Positions 51,424 to 60,325 of a stretch of 64,000 nucleotides of DNA are shown one piece after another (position 1 is the stretch's first letter; every line of letters starts with the position of its first letter). Made by a program: the position numbers and the translations under genes. The stretch covers positions 180,056 to 244,055 of the forward strand of contig JAGSNX010000006.1 in assembly GCA_018139225.1 (NCBI GenBank), read 5' to 3'. The stretch comes from Microvirga sp. SRT01. GTDB lineage: Bacteria > Pseudomonadota > Alphaproteobacteria > Sphingomonadales > Sphingomonadaceae. Under the pieces are notes generated by a model. It was not told the origin of the DNA. It did not search any database and saw only the letters and a program-made list of their open reading frames with translations.

Positions 51424-52005
51424 GCGAAAGCCATTGATCGCGACCGGGAAACGACAGCGACAATGCCCACGCTGCGCCGGGCACCGCACATCAGGACGAA
51501 TGCCAAGCCAGGGTTCGGATGCGCGCACAGGCAGCGTCCGCCCGACCAGTCGGGAAGGCGCGCACCCTCTACGCATCTCCAACCATCTGTGCACGTCGAG
51601 CTTGGATTGCCGCTGGTCCGACCGGGAGCCGCGAAGATATAAACGGACGTTGGGCGATGATGGATCGGCGGCAATGCCGGTCAAGGTCTGACGGCGTAGC
51701 GTCCCGGCTGCGGAACAAGTCCAGCATGGGTCCGGCCGTGGCTAAAGCCATCGAACCATTCCCGGTGCTGCATGGGGCTGGACTCGCGATCGAATGGACA
51801 GTGCCCGGCCCACGCCGCGAGCGAAGAGCCATGCTGCCGACCATCCTCGAAAGCGGAAACGTGATCGCGACCAAAGCTATTCATAGCTGTGCCCCAAACT
51901 TCCGGCCTTCGCCTTACCCGCTTCGATGGATGTTTGCGCTTAAGTAGGTTTGGTATTACCGTAATCCCACGCGGATCAGATAGGTCGCGACCAGCGCGGG
52001 GGCTC
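51424..52005. other. Interval with no convincing gene
   Basis: About 580 bases between small genes. Several frames remain open but none has protein-like composition or a recognisable motif. A TTTGGTATTACCGTAATCC stretch at about 51949 is partly palindromic. Confidence 0.4.
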
Positions 52006-52215
52006 TTGCATTTGAATATCGGGGGAGGCGAGCGTCGGCGCCGAAGCGGGGAACTTCGCGAACTCGCCCAGAGCGTGCGTGATCTGATTACCGATGAAAC
52101 CGCGCCCGACGCGGTCGCGGCTTACGAAGAATACGCCGCAGACATCGATCGTCAGGAGGACGATGCTCGCAAGAGAGAAGATGATCGATCCGACAAGCGC
52201 TTCAAGGAAGCCTGA
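52006..52215 (+). CDS. Possible small helical protein
   Basis: From a TTG at 52006 the frame gives 69 residues ending in a strongly charged helix (LRELAQSVRDLITDETAPDA, then EYAADIDRQEDDARKRE). The composition is protein-like and differs from the noise of the surrounding frames, but the start is uncertain and no family is recognised. Confidence 0.35.
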   Translation: MHLNIGGGERRRRSGELRELAQSVRDLITDETAPDAVAAYEEYAADIDRQEDDARKREDDRSDKRFKEA

Positions 52216-52253
52216 TGCACCGGATGCTCGCGAAGGGCGTTAAAACTTAACTA

Positions 52254-52287
52254 TGTTAATGGCGGGAACGTGATTGTTCCTTAACAT
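52254..52287 (+). promoter_or_regulatory. Hairpin just upstream of a 59-codon ORF
   Basis: ATGTTAA (52254) pairs with TTAACAT, and inner GGAAC pairs with GTTCC. The stem ends 5 bases before the ATG of the next ORF, so it could be an operator or could mask its ribosome-binding site. Confidence 0.4.
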
Positions 52288-52292
52288 CGGTC

Positions 52293-52472
52293 ATGACCTT
52301 CGCCAACCTGACCGTAGCGCTACAGGCTCTCATGAACCGCACGGACGACCATTCCGTGGCTGCCTCTCGCTGTCGGAGGTTGGCGGCCGGCATATCGGAC
52401 GAAGGGGCGTCGGCAGCGCTCAACGCGTTGGCCGAACAACATGACGAATGCCTTCGGCTGCTGGAACGCTAA
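52293..52472 (+). CDS. 59-residue hypothetical protein
   Basis: ATG to TAA encodes MTFANLTVALQALMNRTDDH through EQHDECLRLLER. The sequence predicts two amphipathic helices and includes two cysteines. It is preceded by an AT-rich stretch with several TTAA tetramers and a hairpin. No family is recognised; the helical, in-frame composition makes it a plausible small gene. Confidence 0.45.
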   Translation: MTFANLTVALQALMNRTDDHSVAASRCRRLAAGISDEGASAALNALAEQHDECLRLLER

Positions 52473-52559
52473 CAGCGAAGGTTTGAGATGGAACCTTGTC
52501 TCCAAATAGCCGCCGATCTTGCGATCGACGGCTTTCCCATCCCCGCTCGGGGAAACTGA

Positions 52560-53315
52560 TCAGGCGAACACGGCTTTGGTGCTCACGCGTCGGCGGCGCA
52601 TCGCACCACCGACCACGCCGAAGCCGCCGATCATCAGCGCCCAGGTGTCGGGCTCGGGAACCGCGCCAGCCAGCGCAGTGCCAGTGAACTGCGTGATAGT
52701 TGCTGCCGTGTTGGCAATCCCGCTGGTCGCCGCACCATCGAACACCGAATTCACGCTATAAACGCCGTCGTCGAAGCTGTTCGCCGTATCGTACGAGGCG
52801 AGGAAGAAGCCTGGGCCATCGACACTCGACCCAACCGGAATCGTTACGTCGAGCAACAGATTTCCCATCGATGGGTCGTAGCGAAAGGCGTTCTCGAAAT
52901 TGACGATGTACTCGAAGCCGTCTGTAGTGGGCGCCGCGAACGAGATCGCACCCTGATAAACTCGCGTGACATCCGAGCCGATGTTGCTCGAGAAATCTGC
53001 CGACAGCGGGGTCCCGGTCTCATCACCGAACATCGTCGTTGAGAGGCTGATGTTGACGCTCGCATAGTTCGCGCCGTTGCGGAAACCAGGCGTCGAACGG
53101 AATGCGAGGCTGGTCAGCATCTGCGGTCCGGAGAAGAAGCTGGAGGCGTAGACCTGCTGGGTGCGGCTCCCGCTGGTCCCACGATAGGTGAACGGCGCAG
53201 GAGATTGAGCCTGGCCACTCGGCGCAGGGTTTGGAGTGATCGTGACGATATCCGCGGCAAAGGCCGGGCTGGCGGCGAGAAGCCCCAACGTGGCGACGAT
53301 GTGAAAAACGCGCAT
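52560..53315 (-). CDS. PEPxxWA-CTERM secreted protein, second copy
   Basis: A 251-residue protein with a signal peptide (FHIVATLGLLAASPAFAAD) and a sorting tail VPEPDTWALMIGGFGVVGG with MRRRR. The mature domain is beta-rich and of unknown function (SLAFRSTPGFRNGANYASVN; IVNFENAFRYDPSMGNLLLD). GGGGAGG lies 6 bases before the ATG. It is not similar to the PEPxxWA protein at 37941 outside the C-terminal signal. Confidence 0.88.
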   Translation of the reverse strand: MRVFHIVATLGLLAASPAFAADIVTITPNPAPSGQAQSPAPFTYRGTSGSRTQQVYASSFFSGPQMLTSLAFRSTPGFRNGANYASVNISLSTTMFGDETGTPLSADFSSNIGSDVTRVYQGAISFAAPTTDGFEYIVNFENAFRYDPSMGNLLLDVTIPVGSSVDGPGFFLASYDTANSFDDGVYSVNSVFDGAATSGIANTAATITQFTGTALAGAVPEPDTWALMIGGFGVVGGAMRRRRVSTKAVFA

Positions 53316-53457
53316 GCGTATCCTCCCCTGTTGTGGCGACACGCGACCGATGAGCCGGCTCGTGGCGCCACCCTCGCTGCCTGATCGATGCAGCGTAAGA
53401 CCCGAGTTACGCATGCATTAAGCATAAAGATGCACGGCGTGCAGCAGCCCGATGCCG

Positions 53458-55722
53458 CTACTCTGCCGCCGCGAGCAACGCCTCCTGCCCGCGGGCTTTC
53501 AACCGCCGGTACGTCGCCAATGCCTGCCCCACGACCTGATCCATATTGTAATATCGGTAGGTCGCCAGCCGTCCTACGAAGACGACGTTCGGCTCTGCCA
53601 ACGTCAGCGCCTCGTAGCGTTTGAACAGCGCATGGTTCTCGGGACGCGGTATGGGGTAATATGGGTCACCGTCCGCGGCCGGATATTCATAGGTAACGCT
53701 GGTCACTGCGGACGTTTGACCGGTCAGGTGCTTGTACTCGGTCACGCGCGTATACGGGACGGCTTCGTCAGGATAATTGACGACTGCGACGCGCTGATGC
53801 TGCTCTACAGGCAAAGTGCGATGCTCGAACCGCAGCGATCGGTAGGGCAGGGGGCCGTACCGCTGTTCGAAATATTCGTCGACCGGGCCGGTGAAGACGA
53901 GCAGATCGTAGCTGACATCGTTCTTGATGGACGCGAAGTCGGTTGCGAGCCGCACAGTAATGTTGGGATGGTCGAGCATCGCTGCAAACATCGCGGTGTA
54001 GCCATTCCGCGGCATCGCCTGGAAGGTGTCGGCGAAGTAGCGGTCATCGGTGTTCGTCCGCGTCGGCACGCGTGCGGTCACGCCCTTGTCGAGTTCGGAC
54101 GGGTCGAGGCCCCATTGTTTGCGCGTGTAGCCGCGGAAGAACAGTCGATAGAGTTCCTGGCCGACCGCAGCGACGACGACATCCTCCGACGTGCGAATGT
54201 CGGCCACCGGCTCGGCCCGCGCCGAGAGGAACCGGGCGGCATCGTCGTCCGTCTCCAGCCCCGCATCGAACAGCGCGTTCAGGGTCGTGCGGTTGATGGG
54301 GATCGGCACCTGTTGTCCGCGCACCTCCGCCAGTACGCGGTGCTCGTAGGGACGCCAGCCGGTAAAGCGCGAGAGATAGTCGAAGACCTCGGCCGAGTTG
54401 GTGTGGAAGATGTGCGGACCATATTGATGGATCAGGATCCCGGCTGCGTCTTCGACATCGAAGGCGTTGCCGGCGATATGCGGCCGTTTGTCGATGACCA
54501 GGACCCGCTTGCCGCCGTCAGCGGCCAATCGTTCGGCCATGACCGCGCCAGCGAAGCCTGCCCCGACGACGAGGCAGTCATAATGATCCGGCGCCGCGCG
54601 GGGCAGGACCTCGTCGATGGCGGCCATCATGGCGGCCGCGGTATCGTCCCAAGACATCGCCGCCAGAAGCGTGTCCGCGTCGTCGCGCCAACCAAGGTCG
54701 TCGTCGCGCACCAGTGCCAGCGCCTCCTCGCATGCTTCCACGAACCGTGCGCCGGCAGCCGCGATGCGGACGGCTGGCGTGGTGCCGTAGTGGCGGGCGA
54801 CATCGATCACCGGCGTGGACACTACCGGCCGACCCGCGGCGAGGTATTCGGGCGTCTTGGTCGGGCTGATGAAACGCGTCGCTTCGTTGATCGCGAACGG
54901 CATCAACGCGACGTCCCAGCTCGCGATCGTGTCCGGCAACTGGTCGTATGTCCGTGCGCCGGTATAATGCAGGTTGGCGCGCTGTGGCAGATCGGCAGGG
55001 TCGATCTTGACCACCGGGCCGACGATCTCGATCGTCCAGTCCGGCCGAGCATCGGCCAGTTCCTGCAACAGCATCAGGTCCATGCGTTCGTCGACGACAC
55101 CGTAGAAGCCGAGCCGCGGGTTCGCGGTACGTCCCGGTGCGTGGTCGCGCGCCCGTGCGAAATGCGCGACGTCGACGCTGGACGGAAACGGCCGGACATC
55201 GGCATGGCGCGTGCGCTTCGCCTCGTACAGGCTGTACCCCCCCGTAAACACCAGGTCGGCGGCGACCAGCAGGTCCTCCTCCAGTTGCAGCAATTCGGGC
55301 GGTGCGAAGCGAAAGGCGGAAAGCTCGTCCATGCAATCATAGACGGTGCAGTCCGCCGCGATCTCGCGTGAGAACGCCAGCATCATCGGCGTGTAGTACC
55401 AGCGGACGGCCACCGGGGGCTCGGCGGCCAGGAATTCCTGCAGCAAGGCTGCGAGGGCGGATTGCGTTCCGGCAGGGTCCAGTCCCCACGGAAGCTGCGG
55501 CGTGACAATCCTGACGCCGGTGGCGTCGTCACGGACGGAGAGGGACGGGCGATCCACATCGCCGGCGATCGCTTCTTCCCAGACGACGACCGAAAATCGC
55601 GCGGCGAAGCGAGTCAGCAGATGCTGGGGGCGCTGGAAGACGAAGTCCCATCGAAGATGCGAGAAGCACAGTAGAAGGCGCGGTTCGATCGCGGTGGTCG
55701 AACGGGTGCGCGTAGTAGCCAT
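53458..55722 (-). CDS. Glycosyltransferase/UDP-galactopyranose mutase fusion
   Basis: A 754-residue two-domain protein. Residues 1 to about 375 form a GT-B glycosyltransferase: LCFSHLRWDFVFQRPQHLLT, GFYGVVDERMDLMLLQELAD, PFAINEATRFISPTKTPEYL (the donor-binding E in TPEYLAAGRPVVST). Residues from about 382 form UDP-galactopyranose mutase: YDCLVVGAGFAGAVMAERLA (FAD), IHQYGPHIFHTNSAEVFDYL, INRTTLNALFDAG, FFRGYTRKQWGLDPSELDKG and VGRLATYRYYNMDQVVGQAL. The mutase makes UDP-galactofuranose; the fused transferase may use it or act on the same glycan. The ATG at 55722 is preceded by GGAG and CAGG. It stands alone, with no polysaccharide cluster around. Confidence 0.92.
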   Translation of the reverse strand: MATTRTRSTTAIEPRLLLCFSHLRWDFVFQRPQHLLTRFAARFSVVVWEEAIAGDVDRPSLSVRDDATGVRIVTPQLPWGLDPAGTQSALAALLQEFLAAEPPVAVRWYYTPMMLAFSREIAADCTVYDCMDELSAFRFAPPELLQLEEDLLVAADLVFTGGYSLYEAKRTRHADVRPFPSSVDVAHFARARDHAPGRTANPRLGFYGVVDERMDLMLLQELADARPDWTIEIVGPVVKIDPADLPQRANLHYTGARTYDQLPDTIASWDVALMPFAINEATRFISPTKTPEYLAAGRPVVSTPVIDVARHYGTTPAVRIAAAGARFVEACEEALALVRDDDLGWRDDADTLLAAMSWDDTAAAMMAAIDEVLPRAAPDHYDCLVVGAGFAGAVMAERLAADGGKRVLVIDKRPHIAGNAFDVEDAAGILIHQYGPHIFHTNSAEVFDYLSRFTGWRPYEHRVLAEVRGQQVPIPINRTTLNALFDAGLETDDDAARFLSARAEPVADIRTSEDVVVAAVGQELYRLFFRGYTRKQWGLDPSELDKGVTARVPTRTNTDDRYFADTFQAMPRNGYTAMFAAMLDHPNITVRLATDFASIKNDVSYDLLVFTGPVDEYFEQRYGPLPYRSLRFEHRTLPVEQHQRVAVVNYPDEAVPYTRVTEYKHLTGQTSAVTSVTYEYPAADGDPYYPIPRPENHALFKRYEALTLAEPNVVFVGRLATYRYYNMDQVVGQALATYRRLKARGQEALLAAAE

Positions 55723-55992
55723 CCTGAGCATCTCCAAACCGGGCCCCACCCGGAAGCACCGTAGCCGGAGGATCGATTTTCCTTTCTAATCCAGGGCAAT
55801 GCTCCCCACTTTAGGTGTTTGCGAAGGTCCACGTGCGATGCCCGTCCGTCGCACGGCATCGATCGTCGACATCTCGGTCCGGGCGAAAACGCTCATGCCG
55901 GTTCACCTACACCGTTCCGCTACGCGGAGCCGACGCGAGGGGCCGCGGAGCCGCCTCTCGAGCGACAACGTCGAAGCGGTCCGCCGACCGCG

Positions 55993-56496
55993 TCAGATAG
56001 CGGGGTCGCGGACCACCTCTCCAAGCTGGTCCATCTGCTCCGGCAATGCGGCTGCCCCGCCTTGCAGCGCTTCCTCCAGCGCCTCGGTCGACGGGTAGAG
56101 TTCGTGGAAGGTCAGCAACGTCTTTCCGTGCTGGTCCGTGAAGGTCACCGTCGTGATCGCGCCCTCCTCACCCTCGTCGTTGGTCCAGACGATCCGCTCG
56201 TTCGGCACCACGTCGAGATATTTGCCGAAGAACGACATGGTCTCCGGGCCCCCGGCGCTGAACTCCAGCCGGTATTTGCCGCCGGTGCGGACGTCCAAAT
56301 CGCACGTGACGAGCGCAACGCCGGAGGCCGACTTCGGCATCCACCAGCGCCGGAACAGATCGGGCTGGGTCCAGGCCCGATAGACCGTGTCCGGCGGCGC
56401 GTCGAAGGTCCGGGTGATGACCAGTTCGCGGTCGCCGACCCGCTCGACCGAGGTGCGGTTCTGCGCCCCGAATGCGCTGCTATCCTGCCGATCCAT
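55993..56496 (-). CDS. SRPBCC/AHSA1-domain protein
   Basis: A 167-residue START-like protein of the AHSA1 type: ELVITRTFDAPPDTVYRAWT, PDLFRRWWMPKSASGVALVT, GGKYRLEFSAG and ERIVWTNDEGEEGAITTVTF. Such proteins bind small hydrophobic ligands. The start overlaps the end of the ArsR gene by 17 bases, with GGGAGG 7 bases upstream, so the two are cotranscribed. ArsR-SRPBCC pairs are common; the ligand here is unknown. Confidence 0.9.
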   Translation of the reverse strand: MDRQDSSAFGAQNRTSVERVGDRELVITRTFDAPPDTVYRAWTQPDLFRRWWMPKSASGVALVTCDLDVRTGGKYRLEFSAGGPETMSFFGKYLDVVPNERIVWTNDEGEEGAITTVTFTDQHGKTLLTFHELYPSTEALEEALQGGAAALPEQMDQLGEVVRDPAI

Positions 56497-56836
56497 CGCG
56501 TACCTCCCGTTGCAGCTCGTTGATGATGTCGTCCAGTGCTCCGAAGCGCGCCTCGAAGAGCATGCGGTGCGCCTCGATCCACTCCGCCTCCGCGGCGAGG
56601 CCCCGTTCCCCCAGCGTGCAGGTTCTGACCCGTCCGGCCTTGTGCGTGACGACGAGCCCGGCCCGCTCCAGAATCGCGACGTGCTTCTTCATGCCGGTCA
56701 GCGTCATCTGGAATCTTTCCGCCAGACCGGTGATCGACGCCGCCCCGCGCCCAAGCTGATCGATGATCCCGCGGCGGGTCGCGTCGGACAGCGCCGCAAA
56801 CGAAAGATCGAGTATGGGACTGGAATACTGAACCAT
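56480..56836 (-). CDS. ArsR-family transcriptional regulator
   Basis: A 118-residue winged-helix protein: SFAALSDATRRGIIDQLGRG, ITGLAERFQMTLTGMKKHVA (recognition helix) and ILERAGLVVTHKAGRVRTCT (wing). No metal-binding Cys pair of the ArsR/SmtB type is seen; this belongs to the ArsR subgroup that travels with SRPBCC genes. The start codon lies within a 26-base perfect palindrome, which suggests autorepression. No Shine-Dalgarno is visible, so translation may begin on a leaderless or very short-leader message. Confidence 0.9.
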   Translation of the reverse strand: MVQYSSPILDLSFAALSDATRRGIIDQLGRGAASITGLAERFQMTLTGMKKHVAILERAGLVVTHKAGRVRTCTLGERGLAAEAEWIEAHRMLFEARFGALDDIINELQREVRDGSAG

Positions 56837-56849
56837 ATGGTTCAGTATT
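56824..56849. promoter_or_regulatory. 26-bp perfect palindrome over the ArsR start codon
   Basis: The core is TACTGAACCATATGGTTC, with symmetry extending to AATACTG on the left and CAGTATT on the right without a mismatch. The central CAT is the reverse-strand start codon. A bound dimer would block transcription of the ArsR-SRPBCC operon. Assignment as the ArsR operator is inferred from position. Confidence 0.7.
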
Positions 56850-56854
56850 AGCGT

Positions 56855-56875
56855 GTTTGCACGCGACGTGCAAAC
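56855..56875. promoter_or_regulatory. Palindrome GTTTGCACG-cga-CGTGCAAAC
   Basis: Perfect 9-base arms with a 3-base centre, 5 bases upstream of the previous palindrome. It is a different sequence, so it may bind another regulator or overlap the operon promoter. Confidence 0.6.
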
Positions 56876-56963
56876 GCTTCACAGGTTGGTCGGTGGTCGC
56901 TCCCGCACGGGCCGGCGCGCTTGAACCGCTGCCTGAAAGCGCGCGGCGGACGGCCCGCGAGGA

Positions 56964-58454
56964 CTAGCCGGCCGATCCGGCGCAATAGCGGTCGATGAAC
57001 GCTTGATGGGGCGGAAGCTGCCGTACCGTGGTTGCGATGGTGTCGCTCATGCTCTTCATCACGGCCTTGAGCTGGTCGGGCGGCATCAGCTTGACGACCG
57101 GATGATGACTGTCCGGCGTGAGCCGCTGGCCGAGCATCACCTGCAACCACGATGCGACCCGGAAAAGCTCATGGTCGGCCTGGAACGCATTGCCGCTGTC
57201 GCGGAACAACGCGATGCGCTCTGCCAGACTGTCGGGGACCTTCATCTCCCGCCGGTCGCGCCAGAACGGCTCCTGACGATCGTTCAGATGGTAGTGGAGG
57301 ATGATGAAGTCGCGCACGCCTTCGATCTCCCGTGCGGCCTGATCGTTGAAGCGCGCGATGACGGCCGCGCTCGGTCGCCCCGCCGGCAGGAGTTGAAGGA
57401 AGCGGGTGAGCGCGATCATGATCAAATGGATGCTCGTCGATTCCAGGGGTTCGACGAAGCCGCTGGCGAGGCTCAGTGCGATGCAGTTCCGATGCCATGC
57501 CGCCTTGCGCCGGCCGGTCCGGAACCGGATGAGCCGCGGCTCGATCAGATGCTCGCCCTCAACCGACGCGAGGAGGCGTTCGCGGGCGGCGTCGTCATCC
57601 AGATAATCGGCGCAATAGACCAGCCCGTTCCCGACGCGGTGTTGCAACGGGATCTTCCATCGCCAGCCCGCATCGTGCGCGATCGCCCGGGTATAGGGGA
57701 CGGCGGGTTCGGTTGCGCTCGTCTGCATCGCAAGCGCGCGGTTCGTCGGCAGCCAGTGGCTCCAGTCCTCGAATTCGACCCCCAGTGTTTCGCCGATCAA
57801 CAACGCGCGAAAGCCGGTGCAGTCGAAGAAGAGGTCGCCCTCGATCCGCTCGCCATTCGCCATAACGAGTGCGGCGATGTCGCCGCTTTCGGGATCCTGC
57901 TCGACGCCCGCTATTTTGCCCTCGACGCGGCGAAGCCCGTTCGCTTCACACCGCTGCCGTAGATACCGTGCGTAGCGGCCGGCGTCGAAATGATACGCAT
58001 AGTTCAGCGCTGGCTGCCCGCCGGTGGCGAAACGCTTGGCAGCGGCGGCTTCGTGTTCGAGGCAGTAGGCACCGAAGGGCTTGGCAAGTCCGCGGGCGCG
58101 AGCCTCCAGCCAGAAATGCTGAAAGTCGCTCATCCAGGTCGATTTGCCGACATCCCCGAACGAGTGGATGTAGCGATCCCCATCGTGCGCCCAGTTCTCG
58201 AACGAGATCGCGAGCTTGAAGCTGGCGCCGGTGGCGCGCACGAACTCCTGCTCGTCGATGCCGATCAGCGCGTGGAACGCCCGGACCGTGGGAATCGTGG
58301 ACTCGCCGACGCCCACCGATCCGATATCTTCGGATTCGACGAGCGTCACCTCGGCCAGCGCGCCGAGCTGGCGCGTCAGGATCGCGGCCGCCAGCCAGCC
58401 TGCGGTGCCGCCCCCGGCGATGACGATGCGGCGTCGATCCGTCGGTTCGGTCAT
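56964..58454 (-). CDS. Flavin-dependent (tryptophan-type) halogenase
   Basis: A 496-residue halogenase. The FAD-binding IVIAGGGTAGWLAAAILTRQ opens the protein, followed by SVGVGESTIPTVRAFHALIG. The catalytic Lys is probably that in ASFKLAISFENW, and the family-specific WxWxIP motif appears as AGWRWKIPLQHR. LASGFVEPLESTSIHLIM closes the flavin site. These enzymes use reduced flavin from a separate reductase to make HOCl/HOBr and halogenate an aromatic substrate; free tryptophan is not assured. It overlaps the JmjC-cupin gene by 4 bases. Confidence 0.92.
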   Translation of the reverse strand: MTEPTDRRRIVIAGGGTAGWLAAAILTRQLGALAEVTLVESEDIGSVGVGESTIPTVRAFHALIGIDEQEFVRATGASFKLAISFENWAHDGDRYIHSFGDVGKSTWMSDFQHFWLEARARGLAKPFGAYCLEHEAAAAKRFATGGQPALNYAYHFDAGRYARYLRQRCEANGLRRVEGKIAGVEQDPESGDIAALVMANGERIEGDLFFDCTGFRALLIGETLGVEFEDWSHWLPTNRALAMQTSATEPAVPYTRAIAHDAGWRWKIPLQHRVGNGLVYCADYLDDDAARERLLASVEGEHLIEPRLIRFRTGRRKAAWHRNCIALSLASGFVEPLESTSIHLIMIALTRFLQLLPAGRPSAAVIARFNDQAAREIEGVRDFIILHYHLNDRQEPFWRDRREMKVPDSLAERIALFRDSGNAFQADHELFRVASWLQVMLGQRLTPDSHHPVVKLMPPDQLKAVMKSMSDTIATTVRQLPPHQAFIDRYCAGSAG

Positions 58455-59515
58455 CGGTTGATCCGTTGAAGAAGCTTGGCTCGCAATTGCCGTGCAGACA
58501 TCGGGTCCAGCCTGGCCAACGGGCCCTGCGCCGCGTCCGGCAGATGCGCGGTCGGACGTTCCGCGGGCCCGAACACGTAATAGTCGAATAAGGCTGCCCA
58601 TGCCCGTTTCTCGTGCGGCGACCGATCCCGCAGGCTCAACAGCCCGTGGAGCAGGGTGTTCATGGGGGAATCCATGAACGCTGGAGCATCGTTCCACCAG
58701 AAGTTGATCATCATGTTGAAGTCGGAAAGCGCCTCCACGTGATGCCACCACAGCGCGGGATAGATCACCGCATCGCCCGGCCCCAGTTCCGCGACCTGCG
58801 CGGCCTGTTGCGCCTTGGCGAAGTCGGGGAACCGCTCGAGATCGGGTGAGCGGAAATCGACCATCGAGACGACCTGACCGCCCGGTGTCGGCTCCAGCGG
58901 GCCCGGATAGAGATTCGCGATCTGCTCCGGCGGGAACAGCGTGAAGCGACGCTCGCCGACCGCGACACAGGCGATGTTGTTCGCCATGTCGTGGTGTGCG
59001 GATGCGGTGGTCCGCGTCCCGATCCAGATACTGCGCAGGACGGTGTCGAAGGCGGGGCCGTCAAGCTCGAAATCATTGCCCGCGGCCGCAAGACCGGGAA
59101 AATAGCCTTGGAGGTCGGTCGAGCCGATGTAGAATGACGGCGCGCCCCGGTCGCCCAGCCGCGTGAGCATGCCGCCGATATAGTCGTCGAGCCGGACCCG
59201 CTCCGCCTCGAAGTTCAACCGTGTGGCGCTGCCGTCATAGAAGCTGTCGTCATAGAAATAGCGACCGCCGGCTTCCGCAGGCGCCGTGTAGCCGACGCCC
59301 GGCCGGCCGTTGTAAAAGGACAAAAGATAATCCGCTGCGGCCTTCGCGCCATCGCGCCCGGCGGCCACCAGCGGCCAGTCCCGCGCGAGGCCGCGCACGA
59401 CGACCGGCTCGCCTGCCAGCACGAGCGCCTGGGGATCGATCGACCCCGCCTGCGCGGCGTCGATCTCCCGCACGCGCCTCGACGTGATAGGCTGGCCGGA
59501 GGCGACGTCGTTCAT
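58451..59515 (-). CDS. JmjC/cupin-like oxygenase-type protein
   Basis: A 354-residue protein of the cupin-8/JmjC type. Conserved features are SFYIGSTDLQGYFPGL, IWIGTRTTASAHHDMANNIA (the H-x-D metal ligands within HHD), RRFTLFPPEQIANLYPGPLE and VIYPALWWHHVEAL (second His). It is probably an Fe(II)/2-oxoglutarate-dependent hydroxylase. Four-base overlaps on both sides tie it to the halogenase and SapC genes. Confidence 0.88.
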   Translation of the reverse strand: MNDVASGQPITSRRVREIDAAQAGSIDPQALVLAGEPVVVRGLARDWPLVAAGRDGAKAAADYLLSFYNGRPGVGYTAPAEAGGRYFYDDSFYDGSATRLNFEAERVRLDDYIGGMLTRLGDRGAPSFYIGSTDLQGYFPGLAAAGNDFELDGPAFDTVLRSIWIGTRTTASAHHDMANNIACVAVGERRFTLFPPEQIANLYPGPLEPTPGGQVVSMVDFRSPDLERFPDFAKAQQAAQVAELGPGDAVIYPALWWHHVEALSDFNMMINFWWNDAPAFMDSPMNTLLHGLLSLRDRSPHEKRAWAALFDYYVFGPAERPTAHLPDAAQGPLARLDPMSARQLRAKLLQRINR

Positions 59516-60234
59516 TCGGCCGCCCTCTTGATGTTCTTCAGCTCGATCAGCCGCTGCACGTTGCCGAGCGAAGCCGCAGCCAGGAATGCGCCTTCCAGCA
59601 GACCCGATCGATGCAGCCTTTCGAGCATCTCGCCCGACAGGTCGGCGAGTGCCTGGCGATCTACGATGAACAGATCGGGGAGATCATAGGTCAGGTCGTC
59701 GTCGAGACTGATCTGCAACGTCATGGACCGGAGCAGGCCAGCCTCCCGCCACGCCGCATAGATGGCGGGTGCCGTCTCGAGTCCCTGATAGATCGTGCGC
59801 AGGACGCCGGTCATGTGGTTCAGCAACGGTGCGTTGCCGCCATGCTCCCGGAACACCGGCAATCCGTCCTCGGCTCCGACGCGGGGGTCGTCCAGGTCGA
59901 TGTGGATCATCGGCTCGGCCGGTTCGCCGTCGTTTGCCGTGCCGGGGCTCACGGCGATCGAGAAGGGGCCGCGACGCTGAAACGCGGGCACGTAGCCGCT
60001 CGTCCAACGGTCACCGTCCAGAAACAGGTTTTCGTCGCGGTCCAGTCCGAGCAGGACATGCGCCTGAAGCCCTTCGCCCTCAGGCCGGAAGATGATCGGA
60101 AAGGATCGCTGGGCCGCCTCGAACTCGGACGGAAAGATCGGCAGCTGATTGACGCCGTCGCCGAACTCCGCCCCCGCGCGAATGGCGACGCGCAGATCGG
60201 CATGATCGACATTGTTGAGCAGCACGCGGTTCAT
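59512..60234 (-). CDS. SapC family protein
   Basis: A 240-residue protein of the SapC family: FPSEFEAAQRSFPIIFRPEG, NLFLDGDRWTSGYVPAFQRR and FREHGGNAPLLNHMTGVL. The name comes from an S-layer gene neighbour in Campylobacter; in sphingomonads and xanthomonads it accompanies TonB receptors and halogenases, but its action is unknown. The start MNRVLLNNVDHADLRV at 60234 fits relatives; 60267 is an alternative. A terminator separates it from the receptor gene upstream. Confidence 0.88.
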   Translation of the reverse strand: MNRVLLNNVDHADLRVAIRAGAEFGDGVNQLPIFPSEFEAAQRSFPIIFRPEGEGLQAHVLLGLDRDENLFLDGDRWTSGYVPAFQRRGPFSIAVSPGTANDGEPAEPMIHIDLDDPRVGAEDGLPVFREHGGNAPLLNHMTGVLRTIYQGLETAPAIYAAWREAGLLRSMTLQISLDDDLTYDLPDLFIVDRQALADLSGEMLERLHRSGLLEGAFLAAASLGNVQRLIELKNIKRAAE

Positions 60235-60325
60235 CGGCTTGGAAGTCTCTTGGCTGGAGCGCGACATCTCACGATGCTGCCCGGTTTTTGCATCAGCGGC
60301 CAGCGAGCGAGGGTTCGGCCGCCTG

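Noticed and set aside
51431..51947. Several open frames of 100-140 codons on both strands
   Set aside because: They overlap one another, lack start signals and resemble nothing; the interval is left unassigned.
52235..52260. CtrA binding site upstream of the 59-codon ORF, because of clustered TTAA
   Set aside because: The spacers between the TTAA tetramers are 3 and 5 bases, not the 7 required by the CtrA consensus.
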